A stretch of 64,000 bases of DNA. Origin: Pseudomonadota bacterium. Lineage in GTDB: Bacteria; Desulfobacterota; Desulfarculia; Desulfarculales; Desulfarculaceae. The DNA lies in assembly GCA_018896025.1 (NCBI GenBank), contig JAHIND010000009.1:1-64000 (forward strand), read 5' to 3'. The position numbers and the translations under genes were made by a program. Below, piece by piece: positions 1-9,780 of this stretch (position 1 is its first letter; every line of letters begins with the position of its first letter). Below the pieces are notes generated by a model. That model searched no databases. It worked only from the letters and a program-made list of their open reading frames with translations, and was not told where the DNA came from.

Positions 1-301
1 CCTCGCACCCCGAAGCCATGATACAAGAGACTTGTGGACATGATGGGGCTCCTCCTCGATGAAAATAGCTAACATCAAAGAGGAAAACCTGATTGTCCAC
101 TTCATTGCAACTCATCCAGGTACCCAAGATCCGGATGAACCATATTTTCTTCATTGGCCTCACCTTATAGGTTAAGTTGAAATCTTGCTATGTCATTATA
201 AATAATCTTCTATGTAATCATTTTAAAGATGTTTTTAATAATCTAATTTTGAAGCACACACGATGTGTTGCAAATTTATTTAGTTGACTAAACGGTAGCA
301 G
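1..301. other. Left edge, no confident gene
   Basis: No recognisable gene. A plus-strand reading frame runs in from the window edge and stops at 60-62; it overlaps by four bases (ATGA) a 38-codon ORF at 59-175 that begins MKIANIKEEN. The overlap is what translational coupling looks like, but no ribosome site precedes it and I recognise neither product. Bases from about 180 to 300 are AT-rich and look non-coding. They lie downstream of the minus-strand efflux operon. Confidence 0.2.
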
Positions 302-532
302 CTATTTATTCAGAGTGCGGTCATTGATTTCTTTTAGTGCGAATTCCCAAATTATAAAATGGCACACCACAGCCACCAAAATAAATGTCAAAATTAAAAA
401 CAGTATATCAGTAGCAATCATTAGAAAGCTTTCGTCATTCCAGGATGGAAGCGCCTTTTCAAAATGCCAAACCCCGAGTACTCCAGCTAAAATAGAAATA
501 CATAGGGCTGTTGTTTTAAGTTTTCTGTTCAT
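302..532 (-). CDS. Small membrane protein, end of efflux operon
   Basis: A 76-residue protein of unknown function. It has a short basic N-terminus (MNRKLK) and two hydrophobic stretches, roughly residues 7-22 and 37-62, so it is probably a two-span inner membrane protein. Its ATG immediately follows the TAG stop of the TolC-like gene, so it is very likely co-transcribed as the last gene of the efflux operon. The role could be accessory to the pump, but that rests on position only. I do not recognise the family. Confidence 0.55.
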   Translation of the reverse strand: MNRKLKTTALCISILAGVLGVWHFEKALPSWNDESFLMIATDILFLILTFILVAVVCHFIIWEFALKEINDRTLNK

Positions 533-1894
533 CTATTGCGTTAGCTTGCCAAGTGAGTATTTAAGCTGAGAATCAGCAGTGTGGAGATTCCATTTAGCTT
601 CCACAGCATTTCCTTCTGCCTTTGCTAGAGAAGTTTCGGAATCAATTAAGTCAGTTATAGTTCCAGCTCCAACAGAATAACGTTCACGGCTAGTACGCAA
701 ATCTTCATTTGCTTCTACGACGAGAACCCGTGCAGCTTGTACTGCCTCTTTGGCCTCTCGTGAATTACTAATAGAGGCCCAAACCTCTTCTCGTACTTGG
801 TTTATTATCCGATCTCGGTCAGCTTCGGCTTTTCGAAGCTCAGCACGGTTTTTTGCTACGCCATGTGTTCTTGCAAAGCCTGTAAATATGGGAAGTTCTA
901 AAACAATGCCTGCTGACCATGCCTCATCATGAGGAGCTAATTCATCATCACGCCAACCATAGCCGCCTTCTGCCCGTATAACAGGACCCCATTTACTTTC
1001 AGCTGCATTAACATTCTGTTCAGCCGCAATAATTCGCTGGACAGCGGCTTTTACTACTGGCCGTTGGTGCTCTGCTTGCTTAAGCATCAGTGCCAAATCT
1101 ACCTGGGGCTCAAAAATTAGTTTGGCCGATTCAGGTCTTACTCTTGTTGACCTGCCCACAGGCAGGCCCATAGCCGTGTTAAGACCACCCTGGGCTATAC
1201 GGACCATGTTTTTTGCTCGGACCAGCGAAAGCTCAGCTTGAGCCACTTGAACTTTTGCCTTAATGACGTCAGCTTGGGGGACAGCTCCTGCGTCATGCCG
1301 AATTTTTGCTAACCGTAAATGTTCATTAGCTCTTTCTAAGCTCCGTCTTGACACAGAATCAGCTTGGTATGCAGCCTCTAAGGCAAAAAAACTCTTATGC
1401 ACACTAAGAATCAGCTCTTGACGCAGTCTTTGGTTGTCTTCCTGCGCCTCACCAAATTTAGCCTTGGACCTTTCCAACCTTGCTTTGCGAAGGCCGCTGT
1501 CGAATAGGAGAAGCCGGGCCTGTAGGCCAGCGCTCCAATCATCGGTCGGCCCGATTACTGTAGGTATATCCGGCCGTGATAGGCCACTAGGGAGAAAAGC
1601 ATGGGTTTGCCATCTTTTAAAGCCAGACTGCAAACTTACTTCTGGGTAATAAGGGGCTTTCATTTCGCCGATCTCTTCGCCTGCTGAAAATACGTTTTCT
1701 TTTCCAATCCGCATGACAGGATTATTTTTCAAAGAAATCCTGACACACTCTGTCAAGGTGAAAGCCGCATTATCATGGTCTATTTTCATTGGCTTCTCAG
1801 CAGCGGAACTAGCGGCACTAATTAGTATGCCTAGAAGAATTATTAAGATAGTAAGGTGCCTGTATGGTGAACTTGTTTTTATGTGAGATAGCAT
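533..1894 (-). CDS. TolC-family outer membrane efflux protein
   Basis: Outer membrane channel that would complete a tripartite export path with the adaptor and ABC transporter encoded upstream. The N-terminus has a signal peptide with a long hydrophobic core ending near SAASSAAEKP. The body is Ala/Glu/Arg-rich amphipathic helix with two repeated OEP modules, the usual TolC-family pattern (for example residues around SLERANEHLRLAKIRHDAGA and a second matching block near the C-terminus). The length of about 453 residues is normal. I chose the ATG at 1894 because GGAG lies just upstream of it; a TTG at 1906 in the same frame is possible. It follows the second permease after a few bases and abuts the small membrane protein. 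Substrate unknown. Confidence 0.88.
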   Translation of the reverse strand: MLSHIKTSSPYRHLTILIILLGILISAASSAAEKPMKIDHDNAAFTLTECVRISLKNNPVMRIGKENVFSAGEEIGEMKAPYYPEVSLQSGFKRWQTHAFLPSGLSRPDIPTVIGPTDDWSAGLQARLLLFDSGLRKARLERSKAKFGEAQEDNQRLRQELILSVHKSFFALEAAYQADSVSRRSLERANEHLRLAKIRHDAGAVPQADVIKAKVQVAQAELSLVRAKNMVRIAQGGLNTAMGLPVGRSTRVRPESAKLIFEPQVDLALMLKQAEHQRPVVKAAVQRIIAAEQNVNAAESKWGPVIRAEGGYGWRDDELAPHDEAWSAGIVLELPIFTGFARTHGVAKNRAELRKAEADRDRIINQVREEVWASISNSREAKEAVQAARVLVVEANEDLRTSRERYSVGAGTITDLIDSETSLAKAEGNAVEAKWNLHTADSQLKYSLGKLTQ

Positions 1895-1913
1895 GGTTGG
1901 CTCCAATGTACGG

Positions 1914-3044
1914 TTAGGCTATGGTCTTACGGAATCTTCTAGAAGCTAATAGAAGAGTGACTAAGCCCATTACTGCAAGAACGAGCATTTGGGGCCATAA
2001 AATATCTGGCCCTACGCCTTTAAGGAATATGCCCCTGATGATGACCAAAAAATAACGAAGCGGATTTAAATAGGTAAGCCATTGTATTATTACGGGCATG
2101 TTTGCTATTGGAAACATAAACCCGGACAGAAGTGTTGCTGGGAAATAAAAGAAAAAAGTACTCATCATGGCTTGCTGCTGGGTTTGGCTGACCGTGGAAA
2201 TAAGCAAACCGATTCCCAGGGTGGTCATGAGGTATAAAGCAGTAGCAATAAACAAAAGCGCTATACTGCCGCGTACAGGTACATCAAACCAAAAAACAGC
2301 TATACCAGTGATTAACAATACGTCAGCAAATCCGATTAGAGCAAAAGGCACGGTTTTACCCAGGATGAATTCTAATGGCGAGATGGGTGTGACCATTATC
2401 TGTTCCATGGTACCTATTTCCTTCTCGCGAACTATTGCCATGCTGGTTAACATAAGAGTTATCAACATGACAATGATGGCTATTACACCGGGTACATAAA
2501 AGTTTCTACTTTCAAGGTTTTCATTAAACCAAGCCCGTGTCTCTAGAGTAGTCCCTCCGCTATTAAATGTTTTTACAGGTGACCGCATAAGTTTTTTCAA
2601 AAGAATATTATCTGAAAATTGACCAACTATTTTGGCACTATAACTCAATATAATGCCTGCTGTATTTGAATCAGTGCCATCGACTATAAGCTGTAAGGGT
2701 ACTTTTAATCCCTTCACCAAATCGTTTTGGAATCCCTTATTAATTTTTAGAACAGCCCTGATGCTTCCTTGATCCATTAATTTATTTATCTGGTTATTGT
2801 TCTCAACTCGCTTGGCAATAATAAAGTATCCTGAGTTAACAAAGCGTGCGGTCAGCTCTCTGCTTAGTTGGCTAGCATCACTATCATAGATAGCCATTTT
2901 TACATCTCGCACATCTGTAGTTACGGCATACCCAAAAACCATGGCTTGGATCAGGGGCATTAAAAAAATCACGCCCTTCATCTTGGGGTCACGAAATATC
3001 TGAATAAACTCTTTTATGAGCATATGTTTGATTCGCTCTAGCAT
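1914..3044 (-). CDS. ABC-2 type transporter permease (YbhR-like)
   Basis: Integral membrane subunit of a drug or solute exporter of the ABC-2 family (376 residues). It has one N-terminal membrane span (about 22-40), a large extracytoplasmic loop of about 130 residues, and a cluster of five or six spans from about residue 180. The segment VREKEIGTMEQIMVTPI is the conserved cytoplasmic coupling signature of this permease type. It pairs with the paralogous permease just upstream, two bases away, as YbhR pairs with YbhS in Escherichia coli. Family call firm; substrate unknown. Confidence 0.9.
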   Translation of the reverse strand: MLERIKHMLIKEFIQIFRDPKMKGVIFLMPLIQAMVFGYAVTTDVRDVKMAIYDSDASQLSRELTARFVNSGYFIIAKRVENNNQINKLMDQGSIRAVLKINKGFQNDLVKGLKVPLQLIVDGTDSNTAGIILSYSAKIVGQFSDNILLKKLMRSPVKTFNSGGTTLETRAWFNENLESRNFYVPGVIAIIVMLITLMLTSMAIVREKEIGTMEQIMVTPISPLEFILGKTVPFALIGFADVLLITGIAVFWFDVPVRGSIALLFIATALYLMTTLGIGLLISTVSQTQQQAMMSTFFFYFPATLLSGFMFPIANMPVIIQWLTYLNPLRYFLVIIRGIFLKGVGPDILWPQMLVLAVMGLVTLLLASRRFRKTIA

Positions 3045-3046
3045 GG

Positions 3047-4180
3047 CTACGCTAACTTCTTTTTGAATTTAAAGATAGATATTAGAAGCATAGCGCCTCC
3101 AAATATCGTTAAAAGCGACGCTTCATATATTAATATTTCCAAACCGATTCCCTTCAAATATATTCCTTTTAATATTGTTACAAAATAGCTTGCAGGAACA
3201 AGATGAGTTATAAGCTGAATTGCCTTAGGCATGTTGCTTATGGCGTACATGAATCCTGATAATAAAAATGAGGGGAGAAAAGTCAGTACCATAGCTAATT
3301 GGCTGGCTAATAATTGGCTTTTTGTGATTATGCTGATAAGCAGGCCTAGCGAAAGAGCCCCCCCGAGAAAAACAGCCGCTATTGAGAATAGTAGTGCTGG
3401 GCTGCCTCGTAATGGTACCTGGAAAAGGAACTCGCCCATAAGGACAGCCAGAAGTACATCCACCATGCCAATTATGAAATAAGGAAGGAACTTACCTAAG
3501 ATCAACTCTGGTCCCTTCACAGGGGTTGAAACTAACTGCTCCATAGTCCCTCTTTCCCATTCTCTAGCAACGGTCAAAGAGGTCAGCAGTGCCGCTATAA
3601 CCATCATAATTACAGCGATAAGGCCAGGAATAATGTAATTCTTGGATTCCAGGTCAGGGTTGAACCAAACCCTAGGCCTTAAGTCAACAGGGCTGGTTAC
3701 TGTGCGTCCTCCAAGTCGCTGATATTTTATAGTGTTTATTTGACGAGAGTAGGCTTGCACCACACCTTCAGCGTAACCCAAAGCTATCGTTGCGGTATTA
3801 GAGTCGCTGCCATCTAACACTAGCTGGACAAAGGCCTGATTGCTGCTGTGAGATTGCCTAGGGAAATCTGAAGGGATCACAGCTGCCATCAATACATCAC
3901 CTGTATCAATGGCGTGCTCAAGATCAGCATAATTATCTACTGATTCTTTTACAGTAAAGTAAGGAGATGCAACAAATCTACTTATGAATTCCCTGCTGTC
4001 CACTGAATGGCTTTGATCCCAAAAAACGATTGGGACTTTATCAACATCAAGTGTAAGGGCATAACCAAACAAGACGAGCAATAACATAGGAATCGCGACA
4101 GCCATGCCTAGACTACGAGGGTCGCGCAAGACATGAATAAATTCTTTGTGCGCAATTGCTATGATGCGGCTAAGCCTCAT
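3047..4180 (-). CDS. ABC-2 type transporter permease (YbhS-like)
   Basis: Second membrane subunit (377 residues), paralogous to its downstream neighbour: the same N-terminal span, long periplasmic loop and C-terminal bundle of spans, with the coupling motif VAREWERGTMEQLVSTPV near residue 215. Its ATG overlaps the stop of the upstream ATPase gene by four bases (ATGA at 4177-4180), so translation is probably coupled. Together the two permeases would form the heterodimeric transmembrane pore. Substrate cannot be read from sequence. Confidence 0.9.
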   Translation of the reverse strand: MRLSRIIAIAHKEFIHVLRDPRSLGMAVAIPMLLLVLFGYALTLDVDKVPIVFWDQSHSVDSREFISRFVASPYFTVKESVDNYADLEHAIDTGDVLMAAVIPSDFPRQSHSSNQAFVQLVLDGSDSNTATIALGYAEGVVQAYSRQINTIKYQRLGGRTVTSPVDLRPRVWFNPDLESKNYIIPGLIAVIMMVIAALLTSLTVAREWERGTMEQLVSTPVKGPELILGKFLPYFIIGMVDVLLAVLMGEFLFQVPLRGSPALLFSIAAVFLGGALSLGLLISIITKSQLLASQLAMVLTFLPSFLLSGFMYAISNMPKAIQLITHLVPASYFVTILKGIYLKGIGLEILIYEASLLTIFGGAMLLISIFKFKKKLA

Positions 4181-5157
4181 TGGGAGACCTCTACTTGGGA
4201 AAGGCTCTCTCGGTCACGAGCTTCAACGAGCGAGACAAAAACGTCCTCCATCGATGGAGTAATAATCTCAATTTGGTCAACGATATAGCCATTTTCATTT
4301 AGAAAACTAGATAAAAGAGGAATAGACTTTTTGCCATTATTCACCACTACATGCAAACCTTTACCAAAAAGAGCTACCTCTTTGATACCGGAAAGCTTTT
4401 CAATACCTTCCATCGCATCTTGTGGCCGACTACATACAACAGAAAGAATATCTTCTTTCATGGTTTCGTTTTTGAGGTTTTCCGGAGAGCCCAGTGCTAT
4501 TAACTCACCGCGATATATTAGAGCTATGCGATCACAATATTCCGCCTCATCCATATAATGTGTTGTCACGAAAATAGTTACACCCTTACCGGCTAATTCA
4601 TAAATAAGGTCCCAAAACTGACGACGGCTGACAGGGTCTACTCCGGATGTCGGTTCATCTAAAAAGATGATTGGTGGCTCATGTAGGATCGCGCAGCCCA
4701 AAGACAGTCTTTGTTTCCAGCCACCAGATAGTATTTTAGTTAAAGATTTACGATGTTCCCGAAGCCCTGCCATCTCCAAGACCCAATCTTTGCGCTTGCG
4801 CCTTAGGTGAGAGGGGATACGATAAATACCGCTGTAGAAGTCGATATTTTCTTCTACTGTAAGGTCTTCGTAGAGTGAAAATTTCTGACTCATATAACCA
4901 ATATGAGATTTAATTTTTTCCTGTTCGCTTCGAATGTCGAAGCCAGCTACTTTACCAGAGCCGTCAGTCGGTTCTAAAATACCACATAACATTCTGATGG
5001 TAGTTGACTTGCCTGCCCCATTAGGCCCCAAAAAACCAAATATTTCTCCAGAAAAAACTTCTAAGTTAATTCTGTTAACCGCGATGAAGTTGCCGAAACG
5101 TTTTTCTAGGTTTGTCACGAAAACAGCGGTATTGTTATGTGTCCTATTTATTTCCAT
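4177..5157 (-). CDS. ABC transporter ATPase, second half of a split YbhF
   Basis: Nucleotide-binding subunit of about 326 residues. Walker A GPNGAGKST, signature LSGGWKQRL, Walker B IIFLDEPTSGVDP and the H-loop TTHYMDEAEYCD are all present. In E. coli YbhF two ATPase domains are fused in one chain; here they are two adjacent genes, and this one corresponds to the C-terminal domain by position. I take the ATG at 5157 (MEINRTHN) as the start, which overlaps the end of the preceding ATPase gene by 14 bases; an ATG at 5199 is in frame but would overlap much more. Confidence 0.9.
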   Translation of the reverse strand: MEINRTHNNTAVFVTNLEKRFGNFIAVNRINLEVFSGEIFGFLGPNGAGKSTTIRMLCGILEPTDGSGKVAGFDIRSEQEKIKSHIGYMSQKFSLYEDLTVEENIDFYSGIYRIPSHLRRKRKDWVLEMAGLREHRKSLTKILSGGWKQRLSLGCAILHEPPIIFLDEPTSGVDPVSRRQFWDLIYELAGKGVTIFVTTHYMDEAEYCDRIALIYRGELIALGSPENLKNETMKEDILSVVCSRPQDAMEGIEKLSGIKEVALFGKGLHVVVNNGKKSIPLLSSFLNENGYIVDQIEIITPSMEDVFVSLVEARDRESLSQVEVSQ

Positions 5158-6085
5158 TCGATGCCTCTGCCTGTGTTGAGAGCATTGACACAAATACATC
5201 TTCTAGAGCAGGGGTTACGATTTTTATGCTGTCGACTTTAAAATTGCCTTCGCTAAGTATCCTTTTAACAGTTGCTATACTTTCATTAGGATGAAATGAA
5301 ACTATATGAACGCGATCACCAAAAAGGCCCACTGAATGACCCGGCAATTTTTCACGCAATAATGTGGTAGTCTGTCGTGGCTGAGGGACTCTAAGCTCAA
5401 TTATTTTACCTTTCATCAAACTTTTAACCTCATCTGGAGTGCCGAGGGCAAGCAGACGCCCTTTATCCATGAGGGCTACCCGATTGCAGCGTTCCGCTTC
5501 ATCCAAATAGGCGGTAGAAACAAATATAGTGACCTTCTCGCGCAACAATTGGTATAGAATACGCCAGAAATCACGGCGCGAAGAAGGATCGACACCATTG
5601 GTGGGTTCATCTAAAAATAGGACTTTAGGCTTATGGACTAGGGCACACGCAAGCCCTAATTTTTGCTTCATCCCTCCAGAAAGGTTGCCTGCTAAACGAC
5701 GCTTGAACGGTGTAAGGTTACTGAAAGACAATAATTCCTCAATTTTATCTAGTCTACCTTTGCGAGGCACCTGGTAAATGTTTGCATAGAAAAGGATATT
5801 TTCTATTACTGAAAGATCAGGATATAAACCAAATCTCTGGCTCATATAACCTATGCTTTCTTTAACCATTTCGGCCTCTTTAGTCACATGATGGCCTGCT
5901 ATCCAGGCATCTCCAGAGGTTGGGTCCATTACAGATGTTAGAAGCCGCATTGTCGTTGTTTTACCTGCACCATCCGGGCCTACCAAGCCAAATATTTCGC
6001 CTTCTTTCACGCTAAAGCTAAGTTCATTAACTGCTACCGTATTTTCAAACCTTTTTGTTAAATGATTACTTTTGATAGCTTCCAT
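5144..6085 (-). CDS. ABC transporter ATPase, first half of a split YbhF
   Basis: Nucleotide-binding subunit of the same exporter, about 313 residues. It has Walker A GPDGAGKTT (Asp where the neighbour has Asn), signature LSGGMKQKL, Walker B VLFLDEPTNGVDP and an H-loop in STAYLDEAERC with Tyr where His is expected. The neighbour keeps the His, so the heterodimer may hydrolyse ATP at one canonical and one degenerate site, a common arrangement in asymmetric ABC exporters. The start is taken as the ATG at 6085; a TTG at 6097 is in frame. It follows the HlyD gene closely. Confidence 0.88.
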   Translation of the reverse strand: MEAIKSNHLTKRFENTVAVNELSFSVKEGEIFGLVGPDGAGKTTTMRLLTSVMDPTSGDAWIAGHHVTKEAEMVKESIGYMSQRFGLYPDLSVIENILFYANIYQVPRKGRLDKIEELLSFSNLTPFKRRLAGNLSGGMKQKLGLACALVHKPKVLFLDEPTNGVDPSSRRDFWRILYQLLREKVTIFVSTAYLDEAERCNRVALMDKGRLLALGTPDEVKSLMKGKIIELRVPQPRQTTTLLREKLPGHSVGLFGDRVHIVSFHPNESIATVKRILSEGNFKVDSIKIVTPALEDVFVSMLSTQAEASNGNK

Positions 6086-6102
6086 CGTATTCTTCAACCT
6101 AA

Positions 6103-7092
6103 TTATCGGGTGGTAATTATTTTGCCGTCAGCAGGCATTCCCGGCTTTAATTCTTGCCTGGGATTAGAAATGTCAACTTTTATCCGATAGACTAGTTTTA
6201 CGCGCTCTGCTTGAGTCTGTACGTTTTTAGGTGTGAATTCTGCTTCTTGAGATATAAATGAAATTTTACCTTCATAAACCTTATCTGGATATGTATCTAT
6301 CGTAACCTGTACCTCTTGATTTATCTTGATTCTCCCTAAATCCGTTTCGTTGATGTAAGCTCTTAACCAAACCTTATCTAGCCTGCCCACAGTAACCACA
6401 GGAGTTCCGGGATAGACGTATTCACCGGATTCGATATGCTCACTCAAAACCACACCATTAAGAGGAGATTTAAGGATAGTGAAGCCAAGGCGTGTCTTAG
6501 CAAGAGCCAACGCTTCCTTGGCACGTTCAGCCTGAGCTTGTGCATGCGCAATAGCTTCCTTCCTCGGTCCCTCCTTAACTAAATTTAAATGCTCTCGTGC
6601 TTCGCGTAACTTCTCCCTGGCTGTTTGGTGAGCCGTTTGTGCTATTTCAAAATCTCTGGCCGGTATTACATTTTTGCGGAATAAATTCTCTTGGCGCTTA
6701 TATTCCGCTTTCCACCTTTTTGCTTCAGCTTTAGCTCGGCTAGCGATTGCCTTTGCGGTTTCTATTTCTTGTGGTCGCGAACCAGCCAAAAGCTCAGCGA
6801 GCAAGGCTTTTGCCGCTGCCAACTCAGCAGCGCTCAAAGCGACCTCTCGGGAATATTCTTCATCGTCGAGGCGAGCCACAGGCTGGCCCTTCATAATCTT
6901 TTCACCTTCAGAAACAAATCTAACAGCGGTTCTACCCGGTATTCTGAAACTTACCTGAACCTCAGTGACCTCTATGTTTCCTGAAACAAGGATAGCCTCA
7001 CTGTCTGGCTCAGGACGGGTTTGCCAATACCAATAACCTGCTCCAGACGCAAATATTAGGACTAGAATCGTAACAACGAGCTTTTTACGCAT
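6103..7092 (-). CDS. HlyD-family membrane fusion protein (YbhG-like)
   Basis: Periplasmic adaptor (329 residues) linking the ABC-2 exporter to the TolC-like channel. An N-terminal anchor (residues 5-22) is followed by a lipoyl half-motif, a long coiled-coil hairpin rich in Ala, Glu, Lys and Arg (about 80-195), the second lipoyl half with the typical LKSPLNGVVLSEHIESGEYV, and a beta-barrel domain. It is the first structural gene after the TetR regulator, and a palindrome at 7111-7130 lies directly in front of it. Very similar in design to YbhG. Confidence 0.9.
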   Translation of the reverse strand: MRKKLVVTILVLIFASGAGYWYWQTRPEPDSEAILVSGNIEVTEVQVSFRIPGRTAVRFVSEGEKIMKGQPVARLDDEEYSREVALSAAELAAAKALLAELLAGSRPQEIETAKAIASRAKAEAKRWKAEYKRQENLFRKNVIPARDFEIAQTAHQTAREKLREAREHLNLVKEGPRKEAIAHAQAQAERAKEALALAKTRLGFTILKSPLNGVVLSEHIESGEYVYPGTPVVTVGRLDKVWLRAYINETDLGRIKINQEVQVTIDTYPDKVYEGKISFISQEAEFTPKNVQTQAERVKLVYRIKVDISNPRQELKPGMPADGKIITTR

Positions 7093-7110
7093 TACTTAAC
7101 ACCCCTGTTA

Positions 7111-7130
7111 ATGTGAACTATGATTCACAT
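7111..7130. promoter_or_regulatory. Probable TetR operator before the pump genes
   Basis: Inverted repeat ATGTGAA-N6-TTCACAT in the 55-bp gap between the regulator stop and the HlyD start. A second site with the same GTGAA-N6-TTCAC core sits at the start of the regulator gene (7755-7774). Two matching sites around a TetR gene are the expected pattern of self-regulation plus control of the pump; this is inference. Confidence 0.7.
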
Positions 7131-7147
7131 TGAGAGCAAAAAAAAGA

Positions 7148-7756
7148 TTACCGGCTCAGACCATCGGCAAAAATTCCCCATGCCTTTTCAGCATGTTTAG
7201 TGACGTCAAACTTATTGTTGCTTAAATGCCACAGAATTGCTGCGGGTTGTATCAGACCTAAAAACATGACTGCTAGTACCAAAGGGTCAGTATCTGACCT
7301 GATAGTCCCATTTTTTTGGCCTTCAGAGAAAATATCACTGACATTGGTCAGATATCTACTAATGATATTAAACAGTTTAGTTCTTCTTTCTGGCTTTCCG
7401 GAGTATATCTCTTCAGAGAACACGATGCGTGGAAGAGCTTGGTTTTCTCTGATCAGGCGTATGTGTCGCATCAACAGCTGTCTCAGTTGATCCAAAGGGC
7501 GAGCTGACTCCCGTCGTACTGCTTTGACATTGGCCATCAGACGATCACCTATCAAATCGAGCATCGCGTCCAGAACTTCATCTTTTCCGTTAAAATGCCG
7601 ATATAAAGCTGAGTTGACAAGCCCCACTCTGCGAGCCAGGGAAGCAATCGCCAACCCTTGCATACCTTTCTCTGATATCAAAGCCAGGGCGGCCTCTGCA
7701 ATCTGTTCACGCCTAGTCGCGGTGTCTAACTTTTCGGTAGCCAAGTCATTCTCCAA
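7148..7756 (-). CDS. TetR/AcrR-family repressor of the pump (CecR-like)
   Basis: Transcriptional regulator of 202 residues. Residues 12-60 form the TetR helix-turn-helix, with the recognition region SLARRVGLVNSALYRHFNGKDEV; the C-terminal part is a helical ligand-binding domain that resembles the CecR/YbiH type. It is the first gene of the operon and reads in the same direction as the pump genes. The apparent start is a TTG at 7756 lying inside the upstream palindrome, without a clear Shine-Dalgarno site, so the true start is less certain. It probably binds both GTGAA-N6-TTCAC sites and is relieved by a pump substrate. Confidence 0.88.
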   Translation of the reverse strand: MENDLATEKLDTATRREQIAEAALALISEKGMQGLAIASLARRVGLVNSALYRHFNGKDEVLDAMLDLIGDRLMANVKAVRRESARPLDQLRQLLMRHIRLIRENQALPRIVFSEEIYSGKPERRTKLFNIISRYLTNVSDIFSEGQKNGTIRSDTDPLVLAVMFLGLIQPAAILWHLSNNKFDVTKHAEKAWGIFADGLSR

Positions 7757-7774
7757 GTGAATATACGTTCACAT
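7755..7774. promoter_or_regulatory. Probable TetR autoregulatory operator
   Basis: Palindrome AAGTGAA-N6-TTCACAT overlapping the presumed start codon of the TetR gene. It shares both arms and the 6-bp spacer with the site at 7111-7130. Confidence 0.65.
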
Positions 7775-8190
7775 GATATGCGCAAGAGAGGCGCCTGTCA
7801 AGAGTATTTTCCTCTTTTTCCTCTGTGCTGAGCAGAACTACCAAAAAGTCAAACATCCAGTTTGTAGGCAAAACTAAAGCCATCCTCTTGGAAAAACTTG
7901 AAAAGTTTCGTAATTCATGGGGCTGAGAATAATGAAAATGATAAGACTGTGCAAATTGTTGCTCGTTTAATCTCCTTATGCTTTTTTCGGTTCTTCGTCG
8001 TTAACTGGTTCCCATCTGCGTATTCCGGAGCATCCCGCCCACCCATTCCAAGGCATGACGCCCACCTGTTCCAGGGCATGACGCCCACCCATTCCGGAGC
8101 AATCCGGCCACTTTGATCTGTTTGTGAAAGCGGCGCTGGTTTAACCGGTCGATTAGTCTGCACCCATGAATATTCATCATGGAGGAGCAG

Positions 8191-9780
8191 ATGGCGGCCA
8201 AGAGGTTATCCATGCGCAAGACACTCGAAGTACTAAGGCTCAGGCACGAATTTGGTTTGAGCCAACGGGATATAGCCAAGTCGTGTTCCATTGGCCGCAC
8301 CACGGTACGGGACTACCTGAGCCGGGCCTCGGCGGCTGGTTTGACCTGGCCCTTGCCGCTCGGGCTTGATGAGGCGGCCGTAGAGCGGCTTTTGTTTCCT
8401 CCCACCCCTTTGCCCGGGGCCAAACGTCCTTTGCCCGACTGGGGCGAGATCCACACCGAGCTTCGGCGCAAGGGGGTGACTCTGGAGCTTTTGTGGGAAG
8501 AGTACAAGTCGGTCTATCCCGAGGGCTATCAGTACAGCCGTTTTTGTGAGCTTTACCGTGGCTGGCGAGGGCTTTTGCAGTTATGGATGCGCCAGGAGCA
8601 CCGTGCGGGCGAGAAGCTCTTTGTAGACTATGCCGGCCAGACGGTGGATGTGGTCAATCCCAAAACCGGCGAGGTCAGCGACGCCCAGATCTTCGTGGCG
8701 GTGCTGGGGGCCAGCAGTTACACCTATTGCGAGGGCACCTGGAGCCAAGGTCTGCCGGACTGGATCGGCTCCCATGAAAGGGCTTTTCTATTTTTTGGCG
8801 GGGTGCCCGAGCTTTTGATCCCTGACAATCTCAAGAGTGGGGTGATCAAGGCCTGCCGCTACGAGCCCGAGCTCAATCCCACCTATCAAGATCTCGCCCT
8901 TCATTACAACACTGCGGTGATTCCCGCCCGGGTGCGGAAACCCAAGGACAAGGCCAAGGTGGAGAGTGGGGTCCTGGTGGTGGAGCGCTGGATACTGGCC
9001 AGGCTCAGGAAGCGCACCTTTTTCAGCCTGGATGAGCTGAATATGGCCATCAGGGGGCTTTTGCGGGAGCTTAACCAGCGGCCCATGCAGAAGCTTAAGC
9101 GCAGCCGGCGCGAGCTGTTTGAAAAACTGGATCGTCCTGCCCTCAAGTCCTTGCCCTTGATTCCTTTTCCCTATGCCGAGTGGAAAAAGGCCAAGGTCAA
9201 CATCGACTGCCACCTTGAGCTGGAAGGGCATTATTACTCGGCTCCCTATCAGCTGGTGGGCAAGCGGCTGGATGTACGTTACAGCGCCCGCATCGTGGAG
9301 ATCTTCCACCGTGGCAAACGGGTGGCAAGCCATAAAAGGAATTTCAAAAAAGGCCTGCACACCACCATCGATGAGCACATGCCCCGGGCCCACCGGGAAT
9401 ACCTGAAGTGGACTCCCGAGAGACTGCTTAACTGGGCGGCCAAGACCGGGCCGGCCTGCGAGGGTCTGGCCCGGGTCATCATGAACAGCCGCGCCCACCC
9501 CCAGCAGGGCTTTCGGTCGGTGCTGGGCATCATGAGCCTTGGCAACACCTACGGTGATGAGCGTCTGGAGTCAGCCTGCCAAAAGGCCTTGGAGATCAAG
9601 GCCAGAAGCCTCAAGAGCGTCAAGTCCATCCTCAAAAACGGGCTGGACCAAAAAGTCCAAAAACAAAGTAGCCAGCCGATGCTGCCCATCAATCACCACA
9701 ATATCAGGGGCAAGGACTACTACGCCCCAGGGGAAGGAGAAATGAGCCTTGCTGACCAACCCGATCATGGAAAAGCTTAG
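8191..9780 (+). CDS. istA: IS21 transposase IstA
   Basis: DDE-type transposase of about 529 residues. An N-terminal helix-turn-helix ([27 protein letters not shown]) is followed by an integrase-core domain with catalytic Asp in KLFVDYAGQ, Asp in [10 protein letters not shown] and Glu in [10 protein letters not shown], then a basic beta-rich C-terminal domain. I take ATG 8191 ([10 protein letters not shown]) as the start because GGAGG lies five bases upstream; ATG 8179 is in frame without such a site. Its 3' end overlaps istB by 32 bases. It works with the IstB ATPase. Confidence 0.93.
   Translation: MAAKRLSMRKTLEVLRLRHEFGLSQRDIAKSCSIGRTTVRDYLSRASAAGLTWPLPLGLDEAAVERLLFPPTPLPGAKRPLPDWGEIHTELRRKGVTLELLWEEYKSVYPEGYQYSRFCELYRGWRGLLQLWMRQEHRAGEKLFVDYAGQTVDVVNPKTGEVSDAQIFVAVLGASSYTYCEGTWSQGLPDWIGSHERAFLFFGGVPELLIPDNLKSGVIKACRYEPELNPTYQDLALHYNTAVIPARVRKPKDKAKVESGVLVVERWILARLRKRTFFSLDELNMAIRGLLRELNQRPMQKLKRSRRELFEKLDRPALKSLPLIPFPYAEWKKAKVNIDCHLELEGHYYSAPYQLVGKRLDVRYSARIVEIFHRGKRVASHKRNFKKGLHTTIDEHMPRAHREYLKWTPERLLNWAAKTGPACEGLARVIMNSRAHPQQGFRSVLGIMSLGNTYGDERLESACQKALEIKARSLKSVKSILKNGLDQKVQKQSSQPMLPINHHNIRGKDYYAPGEGEMSLADQPDHGKA

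Noticed and set aside
8035..8100. CRISPR-like array from the repeated GACGCCCACC blocks
   Set aside because: Repeats are short and irregularly spaced and lie at the end of an IS21 element, where such transposase-binding repeats are expected. No cas genes are present.
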